From Mucilaginibacter rubeus (GTDB taxonomy: Bacteria > Bacteroidota > Bacteroidia > Sphingobacteriales > Sphingobacteriaceae): DNA of 64,000 nt. The stretch is taken from contig NZ_BMKD01000001.1 of NCBI RefSeq assembly GCF_014643835.1, positions 1,240,001-1,304,000 on the forward strand, in the 5' to 3' direction. The notes under the pieces were generated by a model. It made no database searches and was not told the DNA's origin. It worked only from the letters and a program-made list of their open reading frames with translations. A program made the translations under genes and the position numbers. Below, one piece after another: positions 27,552-37,664 of the stretch (position 1 is the first letter of the stretch; the number at the start of each line of letters is the position of its first letter).

Positions 27552-30500
27552 TCAGGAGCGGCTACCTGAGCTCCTCTTTTCAACGATTTTCTTTGTGATA
27601 TTCAGACGCTTCATTCGGGATGTAAGCGTACTTGCCGGTATTCCTAATATCTCTGCTGCGCCGCCTGCGCCACTTACTTTTCCATTACAATATTTGAGCG
27701 TTTTGATAATGTAATCACGTTCAACGTCATCAAATATACCTGGTATAAACTTGTCTGCCGGACTTTCTGTTTTATTACCTGGCTGGGGGGACGACGGCAG
27801 GTATATCTCCTTTATAGTTGTTCCGTTGGTCATAAGGACACACCTCTCCATTTGATGTTCGAGTTCACGAACATTGCCTGGCCAGTTGTACGCCATTAGC
27901 TCGTTCATAGCCCTGCTTCCAATATTCTGGATAACCTTGCCAGCGCGTTTTGCAAATCTTTTTAAAAAATACATAGCCAACAAAGGGATATCCTCAACAC
28001 GATCGCGAAGTGCAGGGAGATGAATCGGGAAAGTACTAATCCTGAAATAAAGGTCGTTTCTGAAACGGCCTTCACGAATTTCCTGTTCCAGGTTTCTGTT
28101 TGTGGCGGCTATGATTCTTACATCAGTTTTTACTGTACTCTTTCCACCTATCCGTTCAATCTCTTTTTCCTGTAATGCACGCAGCAATTTAACTTGTAGC
28201 TCAGGTGGCATTTCGCCAATTTCGTCAAGAAACAGTGTCCCTCCATGCGCCAGTTCAAACTTACCTATTCTACGCTCCGTAGCACCGGTAAAGCTACCTT
28301 TTTCATGACCGAATAATTCACTCTCAATCAGATTTGCAGGAAGTGCGGCGCAGTTAACCTTTACCAGCATATTCTTCCGTCTCGGCGAATCATTATGGAT
28401 AGCGCGGGCAATCAATTCCTTTCCGGTACCTGTTTCACCGAGTATTAACACCGTGCTCTCTGAACCGGAAACCTGGGAAATCCTGGTAAACACTTCATTC
28501 AAAGCGGGACTATTACCTACTATTTCCGCATAATTATGGGTTGTCTCCAGCTCTTGGGTCAGATAAACTTTTTCTTCTTCGAGTCTTTCCTTGTACCTGT
28601 TAATTTCCGCTAGCTGCTGAACAACCCGTTCAGTGGCTATCAAATCCGAAACAGCTAAAGCAAACTGAGACGACAGGCTCCGGAAAAGTGGCTGATCTGC
28701 GTTATCTATATCATACCGCTCAACTAATAAAACAGCAACAATATCCTCGCCCTTGAATATGGGAAGTGCAACAATGCTCTCAAAACCATGCTTCTTCAAA
28801 AACTTGATATACAGCGGAGCATCCCCACGTTCGCCATAATCGTTAATATCAACGTGCACGGGAGCTGAAGTTGCCAATAATTGATTGATAATACCGTCAT
28901 CCGGCGAATAGACTTCTCCTGTAACAGATTCGAAATCCGGATCGTCTGCATAAGCGGACTCCGGGTTCCAAAAATAACAATAATGAATATCCTTCTTATC
29001 GTCCAACCAATGAAGGCATATCTCATCAAGATTACAAAGGCTTTTTAAATAGTTATGAAAAATGCGTCCAAGCTGGAATTTATCCTTCACGCCGGCAACG
29101 GCATTACTAAAGTCAAGTAAGGCCGATTTTTCCTGCTCCCTACCCCGTATCCGTTCGTTTAAAATTATATTACGGGTACCCAGTGACAATGTATCCCTGA
29201 TGCTTTTAACAAGGTTAATATAATCAGGATCGATTGAAGGTTGTGATCCAAAACAGATTACCCATAACCCAAACACTTCGCTATTTACTTCAAGCCTGGT
29301 TAACATGATATGAGAAGTGCGGTGGCCTTCGGGAAATTCTAATCTGATACCTGTAATCTCCTTCTCAAAAAGATTAATTAATCTTGGCTCCGTTCCAGAC
29401 ATAACTTCGTCCAACAGATCCTTATTTCCGGGTAACTGGCAACCGGCCTTATCACCAATATGTACATTTGATAACCCGTTCAATGAATTTAGTCCCTGAT
29501 GGTATGTATGCAGCAGATTAATACTGGTATGGCTATACCCAAGTGTCAAACGAACGTGCTGATCCATAGCATTTAACAAACTGTCTAAATCCCTCGCCGC
29601 CGAAACGTGCTGACTAAAATTTAATAAAATGCCTTTTTCCCTGTCCCGTCGGGCCAGGACTTCGTGGGCGAGGATATTTAAAACGGCTTTAGATACCTGA
29701 TAAGATATTTCTTTAAACAACGTTAACTGATGATCAGTAAATGTTTCACCTCCACGCAACAAAACCGAGAACATTCCTATGTTCCTGCTATCGTTTTTTA
29801 AGGCTATCCCTACAATCGTTTTAACATCATGTTGCAGATAATCTTTAAAAATTGATCTGAATTGATCGTCGTTGACAATTTCGTCGATACTTGCAATATT
29901 TACTTCAGATGAATCAAAAAACCGCTTAACCAGCTCTCGCTGACCCGTTTCCCCGTCCACGTTATTGCCAGTCGCCACTGATGATGTAGAAGTATATGCG
30001 TGTAAAAATGGTTGTAATGAGCCGTCGTCAGAAAGCGCAAAGACCATCATATCTGAATTACCCAGAAGTTTTTCAAGATGGCGCGAGAGAACCAATTTCA
30101 GATTATCTTTACTTTTTACGCCTGTGATGTCAGAACTCAATAGCATCAGGCCATCGCGTTCAGTTTCACGCGCCCGCAACGAGTCTTCCATCATGATATT
30201 GGCAACGGCAAGCGATATGGGAGCCGCGAGTATTTTGACAAGTTCCGGATAATTTGGTAATACCAGCTGTTCACCTGTAAAACAGATCATCCAAATACCG
30301 ATAACTTTGGTATTGATTCGAAGCGAAAGCATTAACATTTTCGCTATACCAGATTCGTAATTTACCTGCATGTATAGCGGAAGCTCCCGGGTTTGGCCGA
30401 GTTTTTCGAGATCAAAAATAACCGGCTCCGTCGTCAGGATAACCTTGTTCAGAAACCCATCAGCCACAGTTGGGCTGCTCTGTTTTAGTTCCGCGTACCG

Positions 30501-31298
30501 GGGATGGAAACGGGCGCGGGATTGAGAATCTGCCAGCAACAGGTTAAGCGTTATATCATCATCATTAACCTTACATATGAAACTATGTGAAAAAGCAAAC
30601 ATATTCCCGAGCCTCGACCTGATCGTTCTGATCAGGCTCTTCCTGTCCCGACTGGTAGCAAGCAACTGATTAAGCCAATGCAGCACTTCAGCTTCAGCTA
30701 CTTTTTCTTTAAGGTTCTTCCGGATTATTATTCCGGCAACGGCAGCTGTAATATGATCCGCTACGATTATAAACGATTTATTATCGATGATATCTGCAGG
30801 GCTATTCAAGCTGAATCCAGTCAGCCAGTATCCCAATGTTTCGCGATTACTAATCAAAGAAAACATCGCGAATTTTCGGATCCCCTTGTTAAAGCGTTCC
30901 TGTATAAAAGGCAAACTAAGTTGCCTGGCGTTGCTTTCGTTCAAATCGACTTGTCGGACAACACCATCCTGCGATGCCGTATTGGAAACCTTGAAAAGGT
31001 TATGTAATTCCTCTGGATCTACAACTGAAGATAAAATTTCAGGCGTCGTTCCCGGGACTATTTTATGGTCAGCTCCGGGATAAGTGTAAAATAAATACGA
31101 AGGCTCTTTATTATTTTTAAGTGATATGAGAACTCCTGATCCGGCAAGATTAAACATCGGAGCAACCCACTCCTCAATAATTTGAAGTAATTCGGCCTCA
31201 TCCTTAACATTCAGCAGTTGACGGCAAGCCATATAAACCCCATCCTGAAGCATTGCTTCACTTTGCTGCAAATCAAAATTGGGGTTTAACGAACTCAT
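27552..31298 (-). CDS. Five-GAF sigma-54-dependent transcriptional activator
   Basis: 1248 residues from the ATG at 31298, which begins [10 protein letters not shown]; an upstream ATG at 31364 would add 22 unlikely residues. Five GAF-like units are visible (about 15-180, 190-360, 370-540, 545-715, 720-890), with the last two and the second closely resembling units of the seven-GAF paralogue (compare [23 protein letters not shown] with [23 protein letters not shown]). Coiled-coil linker, AAA+ domain with [21 protein letters not shown], and a C-terminal HTH ([23 protein letters not shown]). It has no receiver. Compared with its paralogue it lacks two GAF units. No clear sigma-54 element lies upstream, so it may have a housekeeping promoter. 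Confidence 0.92.
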   Translation of the reverse strand: MSSLNPNFDLQQSEAMLQDGVYMACRQLLNVKDEAELLQIIEEWVAPMFNLAGSGVLISLKNNKEPSYLFYTYPGADHKIVPGTTPEILSSVVDPEELHNLFKVSNTASQDGVVRQVDLNESNARQLSLPFIQERFNKGIRKFAMFSLISNRETLGYWLTGFSLNSPADIIDNKSFIIVADHITAAVAGIIIRKNLKEKVAEAEVLHWLNQLLATSRDRKSLIRTIRSRLGNMFAFSHSFICKVNDDDITLNLLLADSQSRARFHPRYAELKQSSPTVADGFLNKVILTTEPVIFDLEKLGQTRELPLYMQVNYESGIAKMLMLSLRINTKVIGIWMICFTGEQLVLPNYPELVKILAAPISLAVANIMMEDSLRARETERDGLMLLSSDITGVKSKDNLKLVLSRHLEKLLGNSDMMVFALSDDGSLQPFLHAYTSTSSVATGNNVDGETGQRELVKRFFDSSEVNIASIDEIVNDDQFRSIFKDYLQHDVKTIVGIALKNDSRNIGMFSVLLRGGETFTDHQLTLFKEISYQVSKAVLNILAHEVLARRDREKGILLNFSQHVSAARDLDSLLNAMDQHVRLTLGYSHTSINLLHTYHQGLNSLNGLSNVHIGDKAGCQLPGNKDLLDEVMSGTEPRLINLFEKEITGIRLEFPEGHRTSHIMLTRLEVNSEVFGLWVICFGSQPSIDPDYINLVKSIRDTLSLGTRNIILNERIRGREQEKSALLDFSNAVAGVKDKFQLGRIFHNYLKSLCNLDEICLHWLDDKKDIHYCYFWNPESAYADDPDFESVTGEVYSPDDGIINQLLATSAPVHVDINDYGERGDAPLYIKFLKKHGFESIVALPIFKGEDIVAVLLVERYDIDNADQPLFRSLSSQFALAVSDLIATERVVQQLAEINRYKERLEEEKVYLTQELETTHNYAEIVGNSPALNEVFTRISQVSGSESTVLILGETGTGKELIARAIHNDSPRRKNMLVKVNCAALPANLIESELFGHEKGSFTGATERRIGKFELAHGGTLFLDEIGEMPPELQVKLLRALQEKEIERIGGKSTVKTDVRIIAATNRNLEQEIREGRFRNDLYFRISTFPIHLPALRDRVEDIPLLAMYFLKRFAKRAGKVIQNIGSRAMNELMAYNWPGNVRELEHQMERCVLMTNGTTIKEIYLPSSPQPGNKTESPADKFIPGIFDDVERDYIIKTLKYCNGKVSGAGGAAEILGIPASTLTSRMKRLNITKKIVEKRSSGSRS

Positions 31299-31445
31299 GA
31301 TACTTAAATTAGCTGACAAACAGGAGCTTCTTCCGTGCAGAAACAGGCAGCAAATAGTTAACAATTATAAGAAAGTTATATCTCGTGTACAAGCTACAAA
31401 CTTTAATGCAACAGTAATATCAGGAGAGCTTCCTTATCCGCCACC

Positions 31446-31486
31446 AGAAAAAGACAAGCCCCGGCAATGTGATTGCCAGGGCTTGT
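31446..31486 (-). terminator. Rho-independent terminator of alpha/beta hydrolase gene
   Basis: ACAAGCCCCGGCAAT (31454-31468) pairs with ATTGCCAGGGCTTGT (31472-31486), 14 of 15 canonical; on the minus strand it is followed by CTTTTTC. It sits 16 bp beyond the hydrolase stop codon. Confidence 0.8.
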
Positions 31487-31502
31487 GTCACTACAGATGT
31501 CG

Positions 31503-32348
31503 TTATTCAAATTTGTTAAGGAACGAATTTGCCTGCTCTACAAACAGCTCAGGATATTGATTAAATGATCCATGAGCTGAATCAGGGTAATAGATCAGAA
31601 CGGCATTCGGAATTTTTTGATAAAGGTCAAGCGACGTGGCACTATCCATCATTTCGTCATTGCTGCCCTGTACAATTAAAACAGGTTGGGCGATCTTTGA
31701 TAAATCTATGGTCACCGGATCTGTACCCCATCTGGTAAGAGCGCTGATCTGCGCTTTTATCGCATCCATTGTAGCATTTTGATCGCGGCCTTCGGCCCTG
31801 ATATATAACCGGTTGAGCGTATCAGCGATTCTCGCCCTGCTTTTCTCTGATTTGGTGGCAAATACGAACAAATATTGTTCTTTGGGCTCAAGTGCGAATG
31901 CCTTTTCAACCAACTGCGGGAACGAGTAAAGGGCTTTAGCTCCCTGCGGTGCCGTTCCGACGATGATAAGTTTTCTGAAAAGCTCAGGTTTTAAATCGAC
32001 CATAGCCTGCGCGAGGAAACCACCGAGTGAAAAACCAAGAATATCACACAAATGTATCCCGAGGCCATTAATCACCTTAATTGCATCTTTGCTCATATCG
32101 AGTACATTATCCGGGGTTTTCCCGCCCGAGTTACCTACACCTGTATTATCGATTAAAATTACCTGCCGTTCTTTAGCCAACCCGTCTATAATGATGGGGT
32201 CCCAATTCTCAAGAGTTCCTGTAAAGTGTTGAAGGCATACGATCGGTACTTCAGCCGGTTTGCCAAGACTTCGGTAAGCGTACCTGATGCCGTCAATTTC
32301 AATATATTTTGTAGGCACAGATACATAGTTAAATACTTGCTCATTCAT
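31503..32348 (-). CDS. Alpha/beta fold hydrolase
   Basis: 281 residues from the ATG at 32348 (MNEQVFNYVS); the in-frame ATG at 32402 would cover a likely operator. Catalytic features are the nucleophile elbow GFSLGG (Ser107), DNTGVGNSGG after strand 4, an acid near VQGSNDEMM and a late His in DSAHGSFNQYP. This pattern is common in cytoplasmic esterase/peroxidase-type hydrolases of the 3-oxoadipate enol-lactonase group. No signal peptide. It is transcribed alone on the minus strand between the five-GAF gene and the accessory cluster. Natural substrate not inferable. Confidence 0.85.
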   Translation of the reverse strand: MNEQVFNYVSVPTKYIEIDGIRYAYRSLGKPAEVPIVCLQHFTGTLENWDPIIIDGLAKERQVILIDNTGVGNSGGKTPDNVLDMSKDAIKVINGLGIHLCDILGFSLGGFLAQAMVDLKPELFRKLIIVGTAPQGAKALYSFPQLVEKAFALEPKEQYLFVFATKSEKSRARIADTLNRLYIRAEGRDQNATMDAIKAQISALTRWGTDPVTIDLSKIAQPVLIVQGSNDEMMDSATSLDLYQKIPNAVLIYYPDSAHGSFNQYPELFVEQANSFLNKFE

Positions 32349-32620
32349 AGTAAGGATTTTTATAGTTTTCGATTGGATTAAGATCTCCTTGTTTGCAAAC
32401 AAAATGATTGCACGGCGACAGAGAACACTACAAAAGTATTCAGGCGATAGTGCAGGATTGATGTATCGATTGCGGTTATTATGGTATGGTTTGCGCTTTT
32501 ATCAATCTGGCTGGGTCTGGTAAATTAACAATACTACCGGCACACGTTTAAACACGCTGAGTGCGTATAGCGGACTATGTATTATGCCAGCCGTACGACA
32601 AAAATAAGACACACGTTTCT

Positions 32621-32643
32621 TACCATTAAAAACCTGTATGGTA
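32621..32643. promoter_or_regulatory. Operator dyad TACCAT-N11-ATGGTA, copy 1
   Basis: Inverted half-sites TACCAT (32621-32626) and ATGGTA (32638-32643). Centre is 37 bp upstream of the -7 box TACTTTTG (32669-32676) and 74 bp from the start codon of the next gene; copy 3 has identical spacing. ACACACGTTT, 28 bp before TATGG, is shared with copy 2. Confidence 0.65.
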
Positions 32644-32668
32644 CATCGCCTTGCCTTGCCGGGGACTG

Positions 32669-32676
32669 TACTTTTG
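32669..32676 (+). promoter_or_regulatory. Bacteroidota -7 promoter box
   Basis: TACTTTTG fits the TAnnTTTG -7 consensus of Bacteroidota housekeeping promoters exactly, 30 nt upstream of the start codon; a TTG-containing -33 region is near 32651. Confidence 0.5.
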
Positions 32677-32705
32677 AGCTAAACAATAGCAATCATTAAT
32701 CAAAT

Positions 32706-33437
32706 ATGAAAGACGCGAAACAATTAGTTGACCTGGTGCTGGAAGCACATGGCGGCTTAATAAAATGGAACCAGTTCAATACTGTGAAAGCCCACATTTC
32801 AATGGGCGGGATTACCTGGGGTGTAAAAGGGCACGAAGGAGTGATGAATGATGTTCACTTTACCGGCAATACCCACACACTGCTCGACAGTTGGTCGCCG
32901 ATGTTCGAACCGGGGCTGCGTTCAAGCTTTAACGGAAAGGATGTCGTACTTATCAACTCAGCAGACAAAATAGTTGAAGAGCTGAAAAACGCACGAAGTT
33001 CCTTCGATGGACATAATATCATGACTCCGTGGGAGCGCCTTCAATTAGCCTATTTTTGTAGCTATGCGACCTGGAACTATTTAACCACTCCTTTCGTATT
33101 TGCATTGCCAGGCTTCCATTTTCTGGAAATGGATCCATGGGAAGAAAATGGCGAAACATGGAGAAGGTTACAGGTTATCTTCCCTGACTCGGTTACCACG
33201 CACAGTAAAAGACAGGTATTTTATATTTCACAGGACGGCTTAATGAAGCGCCATGATTATTGGCCTGAGGTCTTGGGCAACAGTTCTGCAGCGCACTATT
33301 ACTCCGATTACAAAGAAGTACAAGGGATCAAAACCCCTTCCAAGCACCGTATTTTCCCGTTGGATGATACCTCAAATGCTTCTGTTAGAGAGCCCCTTTT
33401 AGTATCTATCGATGTTTTGAGCATCGAATATATTTAA
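32706..33437 (+). CDS. Conserved protein of unknown function (paralogue of 39679 gene)
   Basis: 243 residues, no signal peptide or membrane segment. I do not recognise the family. It starts with an amphipathic helix (KQLVDLVLEAHGG), then alternates strands and turns, and ends with a beta-rich region (RHDYWPEVLGNSSAAHYY, TPSKHRIFPLD) that suggests a curved sheet like that of LolA or START-type carriers, but this is only an impression. Conserved with its paralogue are WNQ.NTVK, the TPW..LQL stretch, YATWNY.TTPF and EMDPWEE.GETWRRLQV. It is followed by an epoxide-hydrolase-like gene. The paralogue lies inverted 7 kb away and shares the operator/promoter layout, so the two are probably coregulated. 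Confidence 0.85.
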   Translation: MKDAKQLVDLVLEAHGGLIKWNQFNTVKAHISMGGITWGVKGHEGVMNDVHFTGNTHTLLDSWSPMFEPGLRSSFNGKDVVLINSADKIVEELKNARSSFDGHNIMTPWERLQLAYFCSYATWNYLTTPFVFALPGFHFLEMDPWEENGETWRRLQVIFPDSVTTHSKRQVFYISQDGLMKRHDYWPEVLGNSSAAHYYSDYKEVQGIKTPSKHRIFPLDDTSNASVREPLLVSIDVLSIEYI

Positions 33438-33529
33438 ACGGCAGCAACAATACTATTTAAGGTGCCTTGCCCGATAATTTTTTCAAGGTGAGGCATCTGC
33501 AATTAAAGCCCATTACCAAATAAACTACC

Positions 33530-34345
33530 ATGAACAAACTTCAGACAACAACCATCGATAACCTTGAAATCCGGTATGCAAGCAACCAGGGTAACTTCGC
33601 GGAAAGCATATTGCTTTTGAGCCCACTTCCGGAAAGTATCCGTGCATTTGAACCTATATGGAATAAACTCTCTTCGCGCTTTAACCTGGTCGCTATAGAT
33701 CTACCCGGTTTCGGGAAATCCCAAAGCCGCCAGGATTTGCTGGCACCCATTGCCTTATCAGAGTTTGTTATTAAGGCGATAGATCATTTTAATCTTGGCG
33801 CAGTGCACATAGTGGGACCAGATGTGGGTTCAAGCGTAGCGCTCTTCGTCGCTCAACACCATCCCGAAAAAATTAAAAGCGCTACCGTAGGCAGTGCAGC
33901 GTGTGTATTTCCGATACAGGCGGCGGGCATACTTACCGGCATGATCCTCGACCCTAATTTAGATGATCTGAAAAAGTTAGGCTCTAAAGCAATTGTTAAC
34001 GGATCGCTGGCTACGATGACGCAATACCCATTACCAGAAGACGTACGCGAAGATTACCTCAGCAGCTACGAGGACGGGCGTTTTTGGGATACAATGCTTT
34101 TTCTGAAGCAATTGCCTGTTGATCTTCCAAAGCTCGACTTTGAAAACATACAAATACCGGTGAGCATTATCTGGGGTAAAAACGATCCTTTGGCGATTTT
34201 GAAAAATGGCGAAATCCTGCATCAACTACTTCCACGAAATGAATTTAACATATTAGATTCCGGCCATTACGCATGGGAGGATACGCATGAAGAGTATGCC
34301 GAAATTTTAACCCGTTGGGTTGGCGCCGGCTACCTTGAGGCCTAA
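33530..34345 (+). CDS. Alpha/beta hydrolase with Asp nucleophile (epoxide hydrolase/dehalogenase-like)
   Basis: 271 residues. The elbow reads GPDVGSS, so the nucleophile is Asp98 rather than Ser; this is the signature of epoxide hydrolases, haloalkane dehalogenases and fluoroacetate dehalogenases. DLPGFGKSQ follows strand 4, WGKNDPLA gives a likely acid region, and LDSGHYAWED the catalytic His near 245. It is cytoplasmic and probably cotranscribed with the preceding unknown-family gene (92 bp gap). Which of the Asp-nucleophile activities applies is undecided; the cap residues needed to separate them are not diagnostic by eye. Confidence 0.85.
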   Translation: MNKLQTTTIDNLEIRYASNQGNFAESILLLSPLPESIRAFEPIWNKLSSRFNLVAIDLPGFGKSQSRQDLLAPIALSEFVIKAIDHFNLGAVHIVGPDVGSSVALFVAQHHPEKIKSATVGSAACVFPIQAAGILTGMILDPNLDDLKKLGSKAIVNGSLATMTQYPLPEDVREDYLSSYEDGRFWDTMLFLKQLPVDLPKLDFENIQIPVSIIWGKNDPLAILKNGEILHQLLPRNEFNILDSGHYAWEDTHEEYAEILTRWVGAGYLEA

Positions 34346-34346
34346 A

Positions 34347-34526
34347 TGGACAGATAAAATGCTAACCGAACAAATACTAATGTACGGGCAGCGATTCCAC
34401 CGCGGTGAGGCCTTGGCTCTGCTTGAACACCATGAATTACATCACAGAAGCCAGATCACGGTTATCATGGAACTTGCCGACTTGCAAATACCAGCTTTAT
34501 ATGGTCAAACTGCAAGACTGTACTAA
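34347..34526 (+). pseudogene. DinB C-terminal remnant
   Basis: About 59 codons read WTDKMLTEQ through RGEALALLEHHELHHRSQITVIMELADLQIPALYG, aligning with residues 99-148 of the intact DinB at 34620 (RGDVLSLLTHHEVHHRSQ). The N-terminal two-thirds are gone and the last ~15 residues are replaced by a stop. It begins just after the hydrolase stop in another frame. Best read as the leftover of a duplicated DinB gene rather than an expressed protein. Confidence 0.75.
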
Positions 34527-34619
34527 CGCGGTCTGCGCCGAGCACCCCGAACTTAATACAATTGCCAGCCGTTTTCGGGACTTGAATATTATATCAGGCA
34601 TTTAATTAAAATAAATAAT

Positions 34620-35120
34620 ATGTATTACCACATTAAAGAATTTCTGGAAGATTGGACAAACGAAACCGGCAAAACCACCAAGGTTTATTCCATGATTCCC
34701 GAAGAATCAAAAGCTATTATCGTTAATGAAAAAGTGCGGACGCTTGAGCGCCTTGCCTTTCATATTCCACAAATCATTGTACAGATAGGCGTGCAAACGG
34801 GGTTGCTAAATATACAGGAACTCCCGGAAGAGCCGCTGCCCGATACAATGGAAGGCATCAGCGCTTTATACCTCGATATGCATCAAAAAATGGCCGAAGC
34901 GATACAATCGCAGTGGAAAGACAATATGCTTGATGGCGAGGTGGATCTCTACGATCATAAATGGAGACGCGGCGATGTGCTATCGCTATTAACCCATCAT
35001 GAAGTACATCATCGCAGCCAAATGACCGTAATTATGCGTTTGGCTGGCCTGAAAGTACCTGGCCTTTACGGGCCTGTACGCGAAGATTGGGAACTTTGGG
35101 GCTTGCCAATTGCAAAGTAA
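34620..35120 (+). CDS. DinB/YfiT-family protein
   Basis: 166 residues forming a four-helix DinB-type bundle. Putative metal ligands are His48 (LAFHIP) and the pairs in THHEVHHRSQ (His126/127 and His130/131), the usual DinB triad arrangement; the terminal YGPVREDWELWG is typical of the family. DinB proteins are metal-dependent, often bacillithiol- or mycothiol-linked transferases of uncertain role, frequently induced by stress. It sits between a hydrolase and an alcohol dehydrogenase, 54 bp upstream of the latter, and is probably in their transcript. Confidence 0.88.
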   Translation: MYYHIKEFLEDWTNETGKTTKVYSMIPEESKAIIVNEKVRTLERLAFHIPQIIVQIGVQTGLLNIQELPEEPLPDTMEGISALYLDMHQKMAEAIQSQWKDNMLDGEVDLYDHKWRRGDVLSLLTHHEVHHRSQMTVIMRLAGLKVPGLYGPVREDWELWGLPIAK

Positions 35121-35174
35121 TCGACTGTAACAAACAACCTATTAACCAAAAAACAACAAACAATTACAAAAAAC

Positions 35175-36191
35175 ATGAGCACAGTTAACGCATGGGCACA
35201 AATGGAACCTAAAGGCAAATTGGTTCCTTACACTTACGAATTATCACCACTTACCTCTGAAGAAGTGGAAGTAGAAATTGACAACTGCGGGCTTTGTCAT
35301 ACAGATCTTTCCGCATTAAACGGCGATTTTGGTTTGCCTAACCCTATAGTTGCCGGCCACGAAATTACCGGCCGTATTGTAGCACTTGGTGAGATAGCAA
35401 AAAACAAAGGCCTTGCAATTGGCCAAACGGTAGGTATTGGTTGGAACAGGGAAAGCTGCGGACATTGCGACCCCTGCCTTGACGGCGACCCGCATCTTTG
35501 CGTAAATCTTAAAACTACCATACTTGGTAATAACGGTGGTTTTGCCAGCCGCATTAAAGCACACTGGCTATGGGTTATACCAGTTCCGGAAGGACTTAAC
35601 GCGGCGGATGCCGGTCCGCTGTTTTGCGCGGGCATTACCGTTTTTTATCCATTGTTGGAGTACGGCGTGAAGCCAACCGATAAAGTAGCCGTGTTTGGTA
35701 TTGGTGGGCTTGGCCACCTTGCAGTGCAATTCGCGCATGCATGGGGCAGCGAAGTCACCGCATTTTCATCCACAGCGGCCAAACACGATGAAACCTTACA
35801 ACTCGGCGCAGACCATATCGTATCGAGCAGGGATACTGCTGAATGGGAGGCACTTAAAGGAAAATTTGACATTATCATTGTTACTGTAAGCGTAACGCTT
35901 GACTGGGATAAGATCATTGCCATGCTTGCCCCTAAAGGCCGACTGCATTTTGTGGGCATCCCTTATGATTCAATTCCAGTGTCGGTACTTTCGCTGCTTA
36001 TTCCGCAAACAAACGTTTCCGCATCGCCGGCCGGTTCGCGATCTGCTTTCAACACTATGCTGCGTTTTGCGGCAAGGCACAACATCCGTGCGATGGTTGA
36101 ACATTTTCCAATGAGCCGGATAAACGACGCGATCGAACATCTTGAATCTGGCAAGGCCAACTACCGTGTGGTTCTTGATGCGGATTTTTAA
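35175..36191 (+). CDS. Zinc-dependent alcohol dehydrogenase (CAD/YahK-like)
   Basis: 338 residues. GroES-like domain with catalytic zinc ligands Cys41 (GLCHTDL) and His62 (AGHE), structural-zinc cysteines 95, 98, 101 and 109 (CGHCDPCLDGDPHLC), then a Rossmann fold with GIGGLGHLAVQ near 175-185. The CAD/YahK family reduces aldehydes to alcohols, mostly with NADP(H). Length and motifs are complete. It ends the DinB/ADH pair and is followed by a strong terminator. The substrate is probably a short or aromatic aldehyde but this cannot be read. Confidence 0.93.
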   Translation: MSTVNAWAQMEPKGKLVPYTYELSPLTSEEVEVEIDNCGLCHTDLSALNGDFGLPNPIVAGHEITGRIVALGEIAKNKGLAIGQTVGIGWNRESCGHCDPCLDGDPHLCVNLKTTILGNNGGFASRIKAHWLWVIPVPEGLNAADAGPLFCAGITVFYPLLEYGVKPTDKVAVFGIGGLGHLAVQFAHAWGSEVTAFSSTAAKHDETLQLGADHIVSSRDTAEWEALKGKFDIIIVTVSVTLDWDKIIAMLAPKGRLHFVGIPYDSIPVSVLSLLIPQTNVSASPAGSRSAFNTMLRFAARHNIRAMVEHFPMSRINDAIEHLESGKANYRVVLDADF

Positions 36192-36220
36192 TTGCTAACG
36201 CAAAACCCTCTTAACATAAG

Positions 36221-36266
36221 GGCCGGAAAAAGATGATTTAAAGATCAACGGCTTCCGGCCTTTTTA
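36221..36266 (+). terminator. Rho-independent terminator after the alcohol dehydrogenase
   Basis: GGCCGGAA (36221-36228) pairs with TTCCGGCC (36253-36260), followed by TTTTTATT. Confidence 0.85.
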
Positions 36267-36270
36267 TTCG

Positions 36271-37470
36271 ATGATAATGAAAACGATTAAAGAAAATCAT
36301 AAGGGCTTTAGTACCTTGCTTGCGTTGGCCCTGATTCCTTTGGGCGGACTTGCCACAGATATTTACATCCCCTCACTCCCCCGCCATGGCGCACAACTTC
36401 ACGTTTCTAACAGTGATGTTCAGCTTTCGCTGGTAATATTCATGATCAGTTCCGGCTTCAGCCAGATATTTGTGGTTAGCCTGCTTGATAGCTTTGGCCG
36501 TTTTCGCAGAGCATCTGCTCGCTTATTGTTTTTATAGCCGCCAGCATATTCATCGCTCCCTCATCAAATATTTATACAATATACGCTATGCGTGTTTTAC
36601 GGGTATTACGGTATCGCTCATTGTTGTAGGTAAAAGGGCATATTTTGTTGATATCTATTCAGGCGAAAGGTTAAAAAATTATACCAGTATGTTTTCAATC
36701 ATATCGGCAACTGCCCCGGTTGTAGCACCGTTTATAGGTGGTTATTTACAGAAATCATTCGGCTGGCAATCAAATTTCTATTTACTGGCAGGCATCGCTG
36801 CGGTGTTCCTAATCCTCGAGTTGCTTTACGGCGGCGAATCTTTAAAAACCTATCATCCCTTCAATGCCAGATCTATCGGTAACGTTTACAAAACCATGCT
36901 CGGATCGCCCGATTTCAGCCTCGGTTTGATCATAATCGGTATCAGCTATTAGCTGCTTGTAGTTTACGGCATGGCCAGCCAGTTTATTATAGAGCATGTT
37001 TTTAATTTATCGCCGGTTGTTACCGGCTACAGTTCACTTACATCGGGTCTTTCGTTAATGGCGGGCGGTATTGTTTCAAAAGCACTGATCAACAAGCCAT
37101 TCAAAACTAAAGTGATTACCGGGATATCTTTGCAGGTTGCCATTGCCGCTATGATGTTGGTAACAGTATCTTATTTCAACAGTATTTATTTGCTGGTTGG
37201 CTTTACCATATTTCTTCACCTTTTATCGGGTTTTATATTCAATAATGTTAATGGTTACTGCCTGCGCAGGTTTACAACCAACGCGGGCACGGCGAGCGGC
37301 CTTACCGGCGGAGGAGTTTATGTTGTGAGCTCCTTTTTAGTTATGGCCTCGTAAGCTTTTTATCGATAAAGAACCTCTTGCTGCTGGGCATGGCTAATTT
37401 ATTCCTTACGGTTTGCCTGTTTGGTGTTTTTGCCGTTTTCATCAGGGCAGGGCGCGGCAACGCGGTTTAA
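36271..37470 (+). pseudogene. Bcr/CflA-like MFS drug transporter, frameshifted
   Basis: The reading starts as a Bcr/CflA-type transporter (LALIPLGGLATDIYIPSLP, helix 1) in one frame, breaks near 36500 into a second frame (SICSLIVFIAASIFIAP), moves to a third near 36610 (VVGKRAYFVDIYSGERLKNY, SIISATAPVVAPFIGGY), crosses an in-frame TAG at 36950, and after TAA at 37352 finishes in yet another frame (NLLLLGMANLFLTVCLFGVFAVF) up to 37470. Each piece matches consecutive parts of a ~400-residue, 12-helix transporter. Three or more frameshifts plus a nonsense codon exclude function. The parent would have exported small molecules by proton antiport. Confidence 0.85.
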
Positions 37471-37518
37471 AAGCTATTTTAAGTGTTATAAGTTTTTTCC
37501 TATTGAGTAGCTATAAGG

Positions 37519-37548
37519 CCCCGGCAAATACAGTCGGGGTTTATTTCT
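37519..37548 (+). terminator. Terminator-like hairpin after the MFS pseudogene
   Basis: CCCCG (37519-37523) pairs with CGGGG (37535-37539), followed by TTTATTTCTT. Confidence 0.6.
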
Positions 37549-37604
37549 TAACTCCCCCGTAATAAAATTTTCAGCCTTTTTTATAATTCAACACACACGT
37601 TTTA

Positions 37605-37627
37605 TACAACAGAAAGGCCGTATGGTG
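37605..37627. promoter_or_regulatory. Operator dyad, copy 2 (degenerate left half)
   Basis: TACAAC (37605-37610) and ATGGTG (37622-37627) with the same 11-bp gap as copies 1 and 3. The centre lies 37 bp upstream of TAATTTTA (37653-37660), a 7 of 8 match to the -7 box. ACACACGTTT lies 28 bp before TATGG, exactly as in copy 1. Confidence 0.55.
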
Positions 37628-37664
37628 CATCGGATCGGTAATACATAGGGGGTAATTTTACATT

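Larger units (their letters stand above)
32349..32705. other. Divergent promoter region (hydrolase / unknown-family gene)
   Basis: 357 bp without an ORF. Near the hydrolase it has the perfect 14-bp palindrome TTGTTTGCAAACAA (32389-32402), an operator candidate. Near the plus-strand gene it has the TACCAT-N11-ATGGTA dyad and a -7 box, listed separately. Confidence 0.55.

Noticed and set aside
31299-31450. Sigma-54 promoter for the five-GAF gene
   Set aside because: Searched for GC-N10-CC on the plus strand with the UAS at about 64 bp; no acceptable match.
34405-34605. 66-codon ORF over the DinB remnant
   Set aside because: Out of frame with the remnant that matches DinB; no homology visible.
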